Shown here: piece after piece, positions 9,445 through 18,801 of the stretch
How positions within the stretch are numbered: position 1 is the first letter of the stretch
Layout of the letters: each line of letters starts with the position of its first letter
Source: Arthrobacter sp. NtRootA1
GTDB lineage: Bacteria; Actinomycetota; Actinomycetes; Actinomycetales; Micrococcaceae
DNA: 64,000 nt
Reading direction: 5' to 3'
Assembly (NCBI RefSeq): GCF_019976975.1
Contig: NZ_AP024630.1
Location: forward strand, 3,224,001-3,288,000
Notes under the pieces: generated by a model
Databases searched by the model: none
What the model was told of the DNA's origin: nothing
Seen by the model: only the letters and a program-made list of their open reading frames with translations
Position numbers and translations under genes: made by a program

Positions 9445-10692
9445 CTACGCATTCTTGGTGCGCTTCCAGGCCCCCCGTTCAGAGGATGCGAGCCCCAGCA
9501 GTCCCAATCGGCCCAAGCCCGCACGCACAGAGTCCGGGCTGAGGCCGGCAACCACTGTGAGTTTCTCCACGGAACTTGCTGATCGAAGAGGTAAGGCATC
9601 CAAGAGAATCAGGTCTTCCAAAGACAAACCGTCATGGGGTGCGGCCGCCGAATCCTTGTCAGAGACAGTCACCTCGCCGTTCCGCCCGGCCAATTCAGCA
9701 ATTTCTCCGACGTCCGTCACACAGATCGCCCCGCCATCCCGGAGCAGCCTATGGCAACCAGCCGAATTCGCGCTGTGAATGGACCCGGGAACAGTTGCCA
9801 CCACCCGCCCAATGCTCTCGGCGTGATGGGCTGTGTTCAGTGCGCCTGAACGCCATCGAGCTTCCACCACCACCGTGACAGCCGCCAGCGCAGCGATGAG
9901 GCGGTTTCGCTGCAGGAATCGGTACCTTGTAGGAGCAGATCCGGGTGGAACCTCGGAAATCACCGCTCCTTGGTTGGCCACAGCACGAAGAAGGTCCTCG
10001 TTCCCGGAGGGATAGAAGCGGTCCACTCCCCCAGCCATGACCGCAATGGTCGGTACGTTTGCGACCCCACCACGGAGGGCCCCACGGTGGGCGTGGGCGT
10101 CAATGCCGTAGGCTCCGCCGGACACTACGCAATACCCACGTTGAGCCAAGCCGTAGGCAAGGTCCCCGGTCACAGATGCTCCGTAGCTCGTGCTGTCCCT
10201 GGACCCCACCAGCGCGATGGTCTGCCGCATTGAGGGAAGGGGCTGCTCGTGTCCGCGCCACCACAGGCACAAAGGCTCCTGAAGGCCGAGGTCCGACAAT
10301 TGCTCAGGCCATAGCTCATCGCCGGGAACGATCAGGCGGCCACCGAGCCTCTTCATCGTCTCCAGGTCACGGTCCGGCGCGAGGTCCGGAACACGTGGAG
10401 CCCACCGTCGCTTACTTGCCGTGAGCCCCGGCCAGGAAGCCTGGCCTCCGCTTTCGGAGAGCAAGGTGGAAATTTCCTGCTCGAGGCGTGGCCCGGCAGC
10501 GAGTTCGCCGGTCGCGATACCCAGCGCGTCAATAGCTCCAACAGCATGAACCAACGCGAGCCCTACGGAATCCTGTGGTTCCATCAGACGCGCCAATGCT
10601 GCCCGTGCCAGCCTCTCCTTTTCCTGTTTTCCCAACACTGCTGCCTTTGCGCCTTCCGTTGCCACTTCGTCCTTCGTCACGTTGTCCTTCAT
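9445..10692 (-). CDS. dprA: DNA processing protein DprA
   Basis: DprA (Smf) loads RecA onto incoming single-stranded DNA during natural transformation and recombination. The 415-residue protein shows the Rossmann-like core: IALVGSRDSTSYG, then YCVVSGGAYGIDAHAHRGAL, and later IAVMAGGVDRFYPSGN and SEVPPGSAPTRYRFLQRNR. The C-terminal 70 residues resemble the winged-helix domain common in DprA. Its start overlaps the comM stop by four bases (ATGA), so the two were one transcription unit before comM was cut. Confidence 0.95.
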   Translation of the reverse strand: MKDNVTKDEVATEGAKAAVLGKQEKERLARAALARLMEPQDSVGLALVHAVGAIDALGIATGELAAGPRLEQEISTLLSESGGQASWPGLTASKRRWAPRVPDLAPDRDLETMKRLGGRLIVPGDELWPEQLSDLGLQEPLCLWWRGHEQPLPSMRQTIALVGSRDSTSYGASVTGDLAYGLAQRGYCVVSGGAYGIDAHAHRGALRGGVANVPTIAVMAGGVDRFYPSGNEDLLRAVANQGAVISEVPPGSAPTRYRFLQRNRLIAALAAVTVVVEARWRSGALNTAHHAESIGRVVATVPGSIHSANSAGCHRLLRDGGAICVTDVGEIAELAGRNGEVTVSDKDSAAAPHDGLSLEDLILLDALPLRSASSVEKLTVVAGLSPDSVRAGLGRLGLLGLASSERGAWKRTKNA

Positions 10693-11555
10693 GCTGTCGT
10701 CGTTGCTTGCCGGAGGCCGAGCGCTTGTCCGATGTGGTCTGCAGTGGGAATGTTGCTATGGTCCAGGTCTGCCAGTGTCCACGCCAAGCGAAGTACGCGG
10801 TCGTAGCCTCGGGCCGTGAGAATGCCACGCTCCAAGGCCGTGTCCAGGATGCGCGTGGTGCCCGGTGCCAGCCTCAGTTCCCCGCGCAGGGTGCGTCCTG
10901 GCACTTGGGAATTGGTCTCAATGCCGAATGCGCCCAGGCGCTCAGCCTGCCGCTGCCTCGCAGCCAGTACCCGTCCTGCGACGGCGTCGGTTCCCTCTTC
11001 CATACCTGCCTGTCCAAAATCGGCAAGAGACACGCGTTCCACCTGGAGTTGTATGTCGACGCGATCCAGGAGAGGACCCGATATTCGGCCGAAGTACCGC
11101 CTGCGCATTATTGCGGTGCAAGTACAGTCCATTCCCTTGCCCGACGCTTTGCCGCATGGGCAAGGATTGGATGCCAGGACCAGTTGAAAGCGAGCGGGGT
11201 AAGCTGCTGTTCCCGCAGAACGGTGAATGACCAGTTCACCGCTCTCCAAGGGCTGTCGGAGGGCATCCAGGACACGTCGTTCAAACTCGGGAGCCTCGTC
11301 AAGGAAGAGGACCCCACGGTGTGCCCGCGAGGCAGCACCCGGGCGGGGAAGTCCCGAACCTCCGCCGATGATGGCAGCTGCAGTAGCACTGTGGTGGGGA
11401 TTCTCGAAGGGGGGCCGCCGGAGCAATGTGCCGGTTGATGAGCGGACCGCAGCCAGGGAGTGAATGGCAGTAACTTCCATTGCTGCCTTGTCCGCCAGGT
11501 CCGGCAGAAGTCCCGGCAGACGCTCTGCGAGCATCGTCTTGCCCGCACCTGGGGG
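10689..11555 (-). pseudogene. comM: ComM / YifB Mg-chelatase-like ATPase, 5' part lost to island insertion
   Basis: ComM is a hexameric AAA+ helicase that speeds branch migration during transformation. Only the part from inside the Walker A motif onward remains: PPGAGKTMLAERLPGLLPDL, then GVLFLDEAPEF (Walker B), SNPCPCG, and the C-terminal GRTLRGELRLAPGT region. The glycine that should precede PPGAGKT is replaced by sequence encoding VCT-, which belongs to the island. About the first 210 residues of the usual ~510 are missing. A GTG/ATG-like restart exists at the junction, but such a product would lack the N-terminal Lon-like domain and an intact P-loop. The junction lies at about 11555. Confidence 0.9.
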
Positions 11556-11595
11556 AGTGCACACTTAAGTATGCATGCGCGGTGACCTGCGATTA

Positions 11596-11611
11596 TGTCC
11601 GAAAACGGACA
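11596..11611. repeat. TGTCCG-AAAA-CGGACA hairpin near the island edge
   Basis: Perfect 6-bp inverted repeat with AAAA loop, 40 bp inside the island. Restriction-like palindromes CTTAAG, ATGCAT and GCATGC crowd 11564-11581 beside it. It may be part of the element end or a small terminator for the short gene at 11636-11806. Confidence 0.4.
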
Positions 11612-11635
11612 TCCCGGCGTGGGAGTTTTGGAGGC

Positions 11636-11806
11636 TCAGCTCTCGTCGAACGGCAGGCGGACGACCTCATCGCCCGGGTCTTCCGGACTTGCTGGCGGAG
11701 CCGCGCTCGGGTGGTCCTGGTACAGCGCGTCGGAGGCGCTCTGGTCGTAGGTGTCGGAGAGGCCTGCGCCCTTGGTCCCGAGGACCTGCTCCCAGTTGAA
11801 TCCCAT
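11636..11806 (-). CDS. short hypothetical protein at the island edge
   Basis: A 56-residue acidic frame (start MGFNWEQVLGTKGAGLSDTY, end EVVRLPFDES) with good codon bias and a regular composition. It has no clear ribosome site. The sequence resembles neither comM nor the conjugation genes. It is the only plausible coding sequence in the 409 bp between the comM junction and the DUF262 gene. I do not recognise it. The low-complexity DHPSAAPPASPEDPGDE tail suggests a disordered protein. Confidence 0.35.
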   Translation of the reverse strand: MGFNWEQVLGTKGAGLSDTYDQSASDALYQDHPSAAPPASPEDPGDEVVRLPFDES

Positions 11807-11973
11807 ACACACGACTATATCGGCCGGTATCGAACTCGCGATGGATCGCCTCGACGCTCAGCCCGCTCAGGTGGTATTGAGCTTGCCGGCGACCCAAAGA
11901 CTATTGCGCAGGATTTGTCGCCTTCGTGCTTAGTTGACCGATAGCGTGTGACGGAGGACGTCGTAGTCGAAAG

Positions 11974-13876
11974 GTGCATGCAGTGGATACTCATCCTCGA
12001 AGCCCGCGAGATCTTTTCGAGGGTCGTCGCCATTTTGAGATTCCCGCGTTTCAGCGTCCCTATGTCTGGGATGAGGAGAGCCAGTGGGCCCCTCTGTGGG
12101 ACGACGTGGTCCGGGTCACCGAGAGCTATCTTCTTGAGGAGGGTAAACCCCCAATTCCGAATCACTTCCTCGGTGCGGTTGTTTACGAGTCGAAGACACC
12201 ATCTGCCGGCGATGTGACACGACACGAGGTCATCGACGGCCAACAACGCATGACGACACTTCAGCTCTTGCTTGATGCTGCACATGAAATCGTCGCTGGG
12301 CGCGGACACCAGACGGAAGCGGATCAGCTCGAAGAGCTCATTCTGAACAAGGCGTTGACCTTCAAAGGCCGCATCGAGCGCTTCAAACTCTGGCCATCCC
12401 AGGCGGACCGAAGCGCCTTTGCCCATGCCATGGATCCAGAGGAACCGCGGGTCGAGGAGCATCGAGTCATCGAGGCCCACGACTTTTTCCGGCGCGAAAT
12501 AGAACAGTGGCTGATAGGAACGCCGGATGAGGAAGGGATCGTCCCACCCGGAACTGAAGAGCTCCGCGCCAAGGAATTATGCTCGACGCTTGAACATCGA
12601 CTGGTCGTCGTCGCCATCGACTTGTCAGGACATGAAGACTCACAGCTGATCTTCGAAACGCTGAACGACCGGGGGCACACCTCTGCTGAAAGCGGACCTC
12701 ATCAAGAACTGGGTCTTCCGCAAGGGCGAACAGATTGGTGCTGACGTGGACAAGTGGTCCAGGACGCACTGGGCCGACTTCGATACCGTATGGTGGCGGG
12801 CTGAAATCTCCCAAGGCCGTCAGATTCGGTCTCGCGTGGACATCTTTCTGCAGTACTGGCTCACGATGCGCTTACAGGAAGAAGTCAAAGCGGAGTTGGT
12901 GTTCAGAGTTTTCGCGGACTACGCAGGGTCGCGACTGTCCACTCCCGCCAAGGCGGAAGCCTTGCTGACGGAACTGCGGAAGGATGCCGACACCTACCGG
13001 GGCCTCAGCGAACTCGACGTAGCGACGCCCGAAGGACGGTTCCGCTCCCGGGTTATCGAAACGATGGAGCTGGCGGCCACCACCCCCCTCTTCCTCTGGC
13101 TCCTCTCCGAGAACCACTCGGTTCCCCGCGACCAGGTGCGGATAGCACTGGATGCCATCGAAAGTTGGGTTATCCGCCGCACACTCCTGCGGAAGACCTC
13201 CAAGGATGTAAACCGCTTCATGGTCGCCACCTTGAAGTCGCTCGGGAGCGTTGATGCTCGCGAAGCCGGAAACGCCATAAGGAAGTTTCTTTCGGAGCAG
13301 ACCGCGGAGACCCGTTACTGGCCTTCCGATCAAGAGATGCTCACGACACTCCCTGATGTGAAGCTCTACGGGAACATCCGCCAGTGGCGGCTCCAGGTAG
13401 TCCTCCGTGCTGTAGAGCAACAACTTCGCAACCAAAGCACGAAGTACGAAGCAGTCGAGCTTCCATGGGGATTGGAAATCGAGCACGTCATGCCGCAAGG
13501 TTGGCGAACCCACTGGGATCCGCCGCCAAGACTCACTCCCGAAGAGGCAGCTGTCCGTGACCGGGTCGTAAACACGATCGGTAATCTTACGCTCGTGACC
13601 AAGTCACTCAATGGTTCGCTATCCAACCGTCCGTGGACAGACAGCGACGCCACGGGACTCGTCGACGGTGGTGAGTCCGGCAAGGGTAAGCGGACGCTGC
13701 TCGACGCCTTCAGCCTCCTGGTGCTCAACAAAGAAATCATCCAGAGCCACATCGATCTCTGGACTGAAGCCGACATTAAGGAGCGCTCTGTAGTCCTGAC
13801 CAAGGCAATCACTCAGGTCTGGCCCGGTCCCTCAATGGAGATTCAGGAAGCTGCCTTCGAAGCGGCAAGAGCTTAG
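11974..13876 (+). pseudogene. DUF262-DUF1524 (GmrSD-like) type IV restriction protein, frameshifted
   Basis: The N-terminal part (GTG start at 11974) is a DUF262 domain: FEIPAFQRPYVWDEESQW, then the nucleotide-site motif EVIDGQQRMTTLQLL, and FETLNDRG. The frame then runs off at about 12677, while the +1-shifted frame continues without a gap as LLKADLIKNWVFRKGEQIG and on to a DUF1524 HNH-type domain (EIEHVMPQGW and GNLTLVTKSLNGSLSNRPW). One extra base within GGGGGCACACC (12671-12681) explains the break. Intact proteins of this build (GmrSD and relatives) cut modified DNA. The gene is inactive, or the base is a sequencing error; no slippery site with a clear stimulator is visible. Confidence 0.85.
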
Positions 13877-14202
13877 TGCTCCGGCAGCTTGCTCTCGGTG
13901 TTGGTCGCCAGGTCGATGAGTGTGCCGTCTGTATCGGTGATTGTGGCGATGCCCTGTTTGAGACCAGCCTTTGAACACTTCATGCAGCCGCTGAGGAGAA
14001 ACCAGGCGCGGGCCACGAACCGGGAATTCTGACCGCATAGCGTCGTGGTGGGTGCAGACTTCAAAGCCAGGTGAGTGGAAGTACCACCTACTGTTATGAC
14101 CACCATGACATCCTGCGTGCGTTTCCAATCCGGGCCATACGCCTCATTTGCGAGGATGTTCGGCAGACTGTTCCGGATCATGATTGGCTCGGGTTCAGAC
14201 AT
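13873..14202 (-). CDS. hypothetical protein
   Basis: A 109-residue protein, not recognised. It starts with MSEPEPIMIRNSLPN, preceded by AGGATGAT, and shows a beta-rich middle (WKRTQDVMVVITVGGTSTH) and a cysteine pair in SGCMKCSKAG. It contains no transmembrane segment. Its 3' end overlaps the convergent DUF262 gene by four bases. It lies downstream of the GIY-YIG operon on the same strand but is separated from it by a hairpin, so it may have its own promoter. Confidence 0.5.
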   Translation of the reverse strand: MSEPEPIMIRNSLPNILANEAYGPDWKRTQDVMVVITVGGTSTHLALKSAPTTTLCGQNSRFVARAWFLLSGCMKCSKAGLKQGIATITDTDGTLIDLATNTESKLPEH

Positions 14203-14250
14203 GGGATCATCCTATGCGGGCGGACCGTCTCTTACGGAGAGGACCGCCGG

Positions 14251-14294
14251 AGGCCTGACTCAGTCGTATCCGCTAAATATGCAAAGTCAGGCCT
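14251..14294 (-). terminator. 10-bp inverted repeat over a gene end
   Basis: AGGCCTGACT (14251-14260) pairs with AGTCAGGCCT (14285-14294); the 24-nt loop is AT-rich. It covers the stop codon of the 97-residue minus-strand gene and probably ends that operon. Confidence 0.5.
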
Positions 14295-14580
14295 GCAGGG
14301 GTTCGTCGCAGGCTTTGCAGGCGTGACGGCCGCCAACACCGGTCTCCTCGACGACCAGTAGCCGTTTGGGGTTGTCGTCCCAGACGTTGCCCACTGAGTT
14401 GCACCAGGCCGGGTGATAGACCTTGCCGGAGCTCACCACGTAAACCTGGCCAGGGCCCACTTTGGGTGAGCCATCGCTGCGCCGGGAGGCTGGTTCGATC
14501 GCGTGCAGCTCGCCCAGTTCCTTGGACTCTTGCTTGGCTTTTACTGCCGCCTGCCAGGCGCGGCGTGGACGTGGTGTCAT
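14287..14580 (-). CDS. small zinc-ribbon-like hypothetical protein
   Basis: A 97-residue protein with a basic, helical N-terminus (RPRRAWQAAVKAKQESKELG) and a C-terminal block GQVYVVSSGKVYHPAWCNSV ... GRHACKACDEPLQA. The histidine and cysteines (HPAWC ... HACKAC) fit a small metal-binding fold. It starts seven bases after the GIY-YIG gene stops, so the two form one operon and probably work together. Its function is unknown to me. Confidence 0.6.
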   Translation of the reverse strand: MTPRPRRAWQAAVKAKQESKELGELHAIEPASRRSDGSPKVGPGQVYVVSSGKVYHPAWCNSVGNVWDDNPKRLLVVEETGVGGRHACKACDEPLQA

Positions 14581-14587
14581 CGGTCGA

Positions 14588-15520
14588 TCAGTTTCTGTTG
14601 AGGCCGAATTGTCGTGTCATCAGTGCGTCTTTGTAGTGAGACTCTGCTGAATCCACCTCTGTGGAGGGTGTGCTGGGTCCGAACACGCGAAGAAGGCTGA
14701 AGACAAAATGCCGGGCGTGGTCTGTCTTTGTCGTTTCGCCGGCTGCGCTGTCGTAGACAAGCTCGCGCAGCGCGACGTTCCCGCCGTGACCGTCGCGCGC
14801 GTAGCTCGTCCACCGTCCGAGAATGCGCTCAGCACCATCCGCCTTTCCAACGTATTGCTTGCCGTTGGTGGAGTCGGTGATGAGGTAGATGCCCTGTACT
14901 TCCTTCAAGGCAGCCCGCCAATCGGCATAGCGTGGGTTCTCCACCATGTCGCGGAGCTCGTGGTAATTGAGCAGTACGCCGTCGAACCCAGGGAAGGGAA
15001 CCTTGTCCCGGTCGGCTATCTCCAATACCGGCAGGTTCGCGGCGCTGGAGGCGCGCCGGTGCCAGTTCCGCGGGCTGTCCCATTCGATCACGAGCCGGTC
15101 ATTGAGGGGCGCAAGGAAACCCGACATGCGCAGGTCGAAGAAACGGTTCACCTCAGTGCGCTCTGCGGCCAGCTCTCCGTGGTTCTCCAAGGTGCCCCAC
15201 AGCCGCGAGCGGCGCTTACCGTCGGCGATCAGGATCACCCAGTATTGGGAAGGGTCGGCGGGGAATTGCCTGGGTGAGAGACCCTGCTCCCTTGTGTAGG
15301 CAATGACCCGTTCCTCGGTCAGATCTTCGGGGCCACGCAGCGCGGTGGGGTCGCCGGGCCTGAAGGCATGGCGGATCAGCAAAACATCGTCCAGCCGGAC
15401 CGCCGGGTCACGGTCCGCGCCCATGCCGGTCAGCACATGGCCGAGAGTGAGGGAAGCACGCGAAGCCGGCACCAGCGAAACTGTTGTCTCCGCAGCTAAG
15501 TCGAGAGCAAAATCAGACAC
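14588..15520 (-). CDS. GIY-YIG nuclease domain protein
   Basis: A 310-residue protein. Residues about 215-300 form a GIY-YIG nuclease domain: GIYLITDSTNGKQYVGKADG, then the arginine in GRWTSYARDGHGGN. The first 200 residues (RLDDVLLIRHAFRPGDPTAL, QYWVILIADGKRRSRLWGTL, NRLVIEWDSPRNWHRRASSA-like) look like a separate recognition domain that I do not recognise. The layout, a DNA- or modification-sensing part followed by GIY-YIG, suits a restriction endonuclease, and the gene sits between a GmrSD-like gene and BREX. It is followed directly by the zinc-ribbon-like gene. Confidence 0.75.
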   Translation of the reverse strand: MSDFALDLAAETTVSLVPASRASLTLGHVLTGMGADRDPAVRLDDVLLIRHAFRPGDPTALRGPEDLTEERVIAYTREQGLSPRQFPADPSQYWVILIADGKRRSRLWGTLENHGELAAERTEVNRFFDLRMSGFLAPLNDRLVIEWDSPRNWHRRASSAANLPVLEIADRDKVPFPGFDGVLLNYHELRDMVENPRYADWRAALKEVQGIYLITDSTNGKQYVGKADGAERILGRWTSYARDGHGGNVALRELVYDSAAGETTKTDHARHFVFSLLRVFGPSTPSTEVDSAESHYKDALMTRQFGLNRN

Positions 15521-15829
15521 TGCAACACCTTACGTCACGAGCCGGGCGCGGCAGCTATAGTGGCCCGTCGCTTGGTCGTGTCCGGATGGGACACGTATGC
15601 GGCGGCGACTGCGTGCCCGAGCCGAGCAGAGCTGACAGGATTGGCATCCACATATTTTAGGTGTCCGGACCACGGCGTGCACAGCTTCATCTCTATGCCA
15701 CGACGACCGGCAACTCGTCCCAGTGGTGCCGGCAGCGCTTCGGAGGCTGCCGCGCTTTGCTCAAGACCTTGTGCGGTTCACTCGCTGTCGTGAATTGCGG
15801 CTGGCCAAATCGGGCGTCAGTCTTGAAGC
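15521..15829. other. intergenic stretch with divergent promoters expected
   Basis: 309 bp between the divergent GIY-YIG gene and the DUF5677-like gene. It holds the inverted repeat CGTGTCC (15577-15583) / GGACACG (15589-15595) with a 5-bp spacer, close to the GIY-YIG start and a candidate operator. I see no coding sequence or RNA gene in the remainder. Confidence 0.5.
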
Positions 15830-16612
15830 ATGACGACCACGAAGAGCCCGGGTGACGGCGAAGAAGATAAAATCCTGGCGGACTTCAGAACACTGATCGA
15901 AAAGTTACCGCCGCTGCCGCCGACTCCGCTTGGTGAATGGAACCGAGATGACGAGGCAGCGGTCCGTGCCGTCGGCATCGCGTGGGGGTGGCTTATGCGA
16001 ACCCTACGCACTGCCGAGGCCATCAGGCTCTTAGAACAGCGCGGACTCGGCGTCGAGTGCGCCCCGCTCCGACGCTCCGTCGTTGAACACGTCATCAGGC
16101 TCCACTGGGCCACCACCGTCGACACCCGCAGATTCGTCGAAGCAGCATTGAACAAGCGCAAACATAGCTTGGGCAACGTCACACTTGCGGCAGAGGCCGG
16201 CACCCCTCTACCCGATCGCGCGCTGGATATCATCGAATTACTCAAATCCGAAGCGGATCCCGGATCGGACAGCGTCTCCTTTAAAGACCTCAAGTCCTTG
16301 ATGAACGACATCCCCGATTACCACATTCTTTTCCAAATCTGGCTTACGGACACCCAAGAATCCCACGCAACGCTGACCAGTTCAGAAGCCTATGTCGAGT
16401 TCGACCCTGATGAGCCCGGAATGCATCTTCACATGGAACCAACCCCGCACAATCACTTCCGTGCGATGCTGCCGAGCATGGTGCTGCTAGGCACTGAGGC
16501 CTTCGTGTATCTGGCCGGCATAGCAGACCAGTTGACGGAACCGCTTGCTGACATCAGGGATCGCGTGACGCAATTGGGAACCGCGCAAAACTCAGCCACC
16601 GGGCCTGGGTAA
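15830..16612 (+). CDS. hypothetical protein, possibly DUF5677-like
   Basis: A 260-residue, mainly helical soluble protein. The block GVECAPLRRSVVEHVIRLHW resembles the R-S-x-x-E helix seen in DUF5677 proteins, but the match is from memory and weak. Acidic and proline-rich N-terminus, no signal peptide. It runs convergent to brxL with a 31-bp gap. No function can be given. Its place beside BREX and restriction genes makes a defence-related role possible. Confidence 0.55.
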   Translation: MTTTKSPGDGEEDKILADFRTLIEKLPPLPPTPLGEWNRDDEAAVRAVGIAWGWLMRTLRTAEAIRLLEQRGLGVECAPLRRSVVEHVIRLHWATTVDTRRFVEAALNKRKHSLGNVTLAAEAGTPLPDRALDIIELLKSEADPGSDSVSFKDLKSLMNDIPDYHILFQIWLTDTQESHATLTSSEAYVEFDPDEPGMHLHMEPTPHNHFRAMLPSMVLLGTEAFVYLAGIADQLTEPLADIRDRVTQLGTAQNSATGPG

Positions 16613-16643
16613 GTCTGCCGGACACATTAGTAACGAGCTGCGC

Positions 16644-18788
16644 TCACGCGTCGTCCCGGATGTAAGTTATGCCAAAAGCCTTGACTTGACGGTATTCCTG
16701 AAGCTTGGTGGCCAGCTCGAAGGCGTCGCCCGTGATGTACTGAAAGATGTCCAACCCGCGGCCGAGCAGGATCCTCCATCCGGTGTCGGTGAGGATGGAC
16801 CGATCATGGATGGCTCCGTCGAAGATGATGTCGACGTTGATGCCGGCGACAGAGGCTCCCTGCTTGACCTTCAGCAATAGTTCGTACTGCTTGCGGAGTT
16901 TGTCCTGTCCCTCGGTGTTCTCAGAAGTAACGAGCCGGACACTCACTTCGTCGGCCGCGTCCTTGGTGGCCGCGATGCACTCGATGAGTTCCATGAGATT
17001 ACGTGCCTGGTGGAACTGCCGGATGTAAGGGTCAGTTATGGTGATCTGCGTGGCTCCACGCAGGTACGGGACCAAGAGAGTCTCGAAGGAGACTCCACGC
17101 TGGTTCTCCTGGAACTCCTGGTGGCCCTCAAACAGCGGTTTTACGGTGATAGGCGAGGGCGCAATTGGTTGACCGTCTTCCGCAGAAGTCGCGGCGTGTC
17201 CAGTTGGATCGCCCGTCGCCTCCTCCGCGTCAGTGCTTACGCGGCGCTCACGGTAGTAGTACGCCGGGTACTCATCCTCTTCAAGCGTGGAGACTGAATG
17301 CCATGTACCGGCCTTGTCGAGGTAGCCGAACTTTACGTTTGCCATCGTTGAGTCGATGCGGAGGATCTGGTCTTTGACGCGCTTGCGGCCCTCGATGGCG
17401 AACTGCAGGATCTCTTCGATTTCTTCGGCCGAGGCTTCCCCGTGCGGGTAAAGGATTTTCATCAGCCCGGAGAAGGTCTTGTGGATTCCGTCGCGATCTC
17501 GTGTCGAGATGTCCGATGACAGTGTGAAGTGCTGCTGGTAGCGGTCGGAGTAGTCCGCCGAACGCATCGACTTGAGCACCTCGGCGATGTAGTCGACGAC
17601 GAACCCGTACCCGTTGGAGAACATCTCACCTCGGATGGTGTCGACTTCCCAGCCTGGGATGTAGTGGTGCAGGCGGTCGAGGTACGCCGAGTCGTGGTAG
17701 CTTTCGGGAAGCTCGTCGAACAGGTCGGAGTGTTTGAGCATGTAGGGCACGGTGTGCGACGTGTTGCCGACGAACACCATTGACGCCTCCGCGCCGAGCG
17801 TCTCGACGCCGCGGGAAAACGACTTGTTTGCCATGAAGTTCTTCATGATGTCGACGAGCGCCTTGTCGGTGCGCTTCTTCTTACCCGCGAACTCGTCGAA
17901 CGCGACGACATCCCAGTAGCCGACCAGCCCGATGCGGCCGTTGGAGTTGTTGACGAACAGCTTGGGGACCGTGACCTCGCCACCGGAGATGAGCATGCCG
18001 TGGGGTGAGAACTCCGAGAAGATGTGCGATTTACCGGTGCCTTTGGGCCCGAGTTCGACGAGGTTGTAGTTTCGCTCGACGAATGGGATGAGCCGCACAA
18101 GCTGGATGAGCTTTGCACGGCGTCCGAACAGTTCGGGATTGAACCCGATCGACTGCACGAGCAGGTCAGTCCATTCGCCGGTTGTGAACTCGCTCCGCGC
18201 CGCGAGATAGCCCTCGAAGTCGAACTTCGACAACTGGATGGGCTTGATCGACCCCAGTATCCACGGCACCATTCGGGCGTCGTCACTGTGGAAGTACTCG
18301 ATGTCGCAGATACACCAAACACCACCGACAAGCAGCTTTGGGTGGGCCTTGATCGTCGCGGATTCGACGAGCACGCCCTTGATGCCGAGGTTGGCGAACT
18401 CTGCCTGGTAGACATCATCCTTTTCGTTGAGCGTGACCGTCACTTTGTCAATGATGCGGTGACGCCCACGCTCCTTGATCGTGGATTTCACGAGTTCGGA
18501 CTGGTTCCGGTTTACGTAGTGTTCGGCGAGGATCTTGCGCACCGTGTCGATGCCTGCCTGGATGGTGGCTTCGTCGTCGGAGGCAGCATATTGGCCGAGT
18601 AGGTACTCCAGCACATAGGAGGGCACAATGGCGTTGCCCTTGACGGCCTTCACCAGGTCCTTGCGGACTACAACGCCCGGGAAGAGCTGGTTGATCTTAC
18701 GGTCCAGGTCGCTCTGCACCGGAGTGGCGTCTGCCGGTGCGTTGGCCCCAGAGGATATCTCTGGACTGACCTCGCTCACTTCGCTCAT
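16644..18788 (-). CDS. brxL: BREX Lon-like AAA+ protein BrxL with MITD1-type C-terminal domain
   Basis: Last gene of the BREX operon; 714 residues. BrxL is a DNA-binding AAA+ protein needed for phage restriction in type 1 BREX. The N-terminal 240 residues hold the BrxL-specific part (QLFPGVVVRKDLVKAVKGN, HPKLLVGGVWCICDIEYFHS). The P-loop GPKGTGKSHIFSEFSPHG is at about residue 247, with the Walker B-like WDVVAFDEFAGKKK after it. After an acidic linker (about 520-555), the last 170 residues (YLRGATQITITDPYIRQFHQ ... IHDRSILTDTGWRILLGRGL) resemble the phospholipase D-like C-terminal domain of MITD1. It starts 13 bp after pglZ ends. Confidence 0.92.
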   Translation of the reverse strand: MSEVSEVSPEISSGANAPADATPVQSDLDRKINQLFPGVVVRKDLVKAVKGNAIVPSYVLEYLLGQYAASDDEATIQAGIDTVRKILAEHYVNRNQSELVKSTIKERGRHRIIDKVTVTLNEKDDVYQAEFANLGIKGVLVESATIKAHPKLLVGGVWCICDIEYFHSDDARMVPWILGSIKPIQLSKFDFEGYLAARSEFTTGEWTDLLVQSIGFNPELFGRRAKLIQLVRLIPFVERNYNLVELGPKGTGKSHIFSEFSPHGMLISGGEVTVPKLFVNNSNGRIGLVGYWDVVAFDEFAGKKKRTDKALVDIMKNFMANKSFSRGVETLGAEASMVFVGNTSHTVPYMLKHSDLFDELPESYHDSAYLDRLHHYIPGWEVDTIRGEMFSNGYGFVVDYIAEVLKSMRSADYSDRYQQHFTLSSDISTRDRDGIHKTFSGLMKILYPHGEASAEEIEEILQFAIEGRKRVKDQILRIDSTMANVKFGYLDKAGTWHSVSTLEEDEYPAYYYRERRVSTDAEEATGDPTGHAATSAEDGQPIAPSPITVKPLFEGHQEFQENQRGVSFETLLVPYLRGATQITITDPYIRQFHQARNLMELIECIAATKDAADEVSVRLVTSENTEGQDKLRKQYELLLKVKQGASVAGINVDIIFDGAIHDRSILTDTGWRILLGRGLDIFQYITGDAFELATKLQEYRQVKAFGITYIRDDA

Positions 18789-18801
18789 AGCCGCACTCTC
18801 C

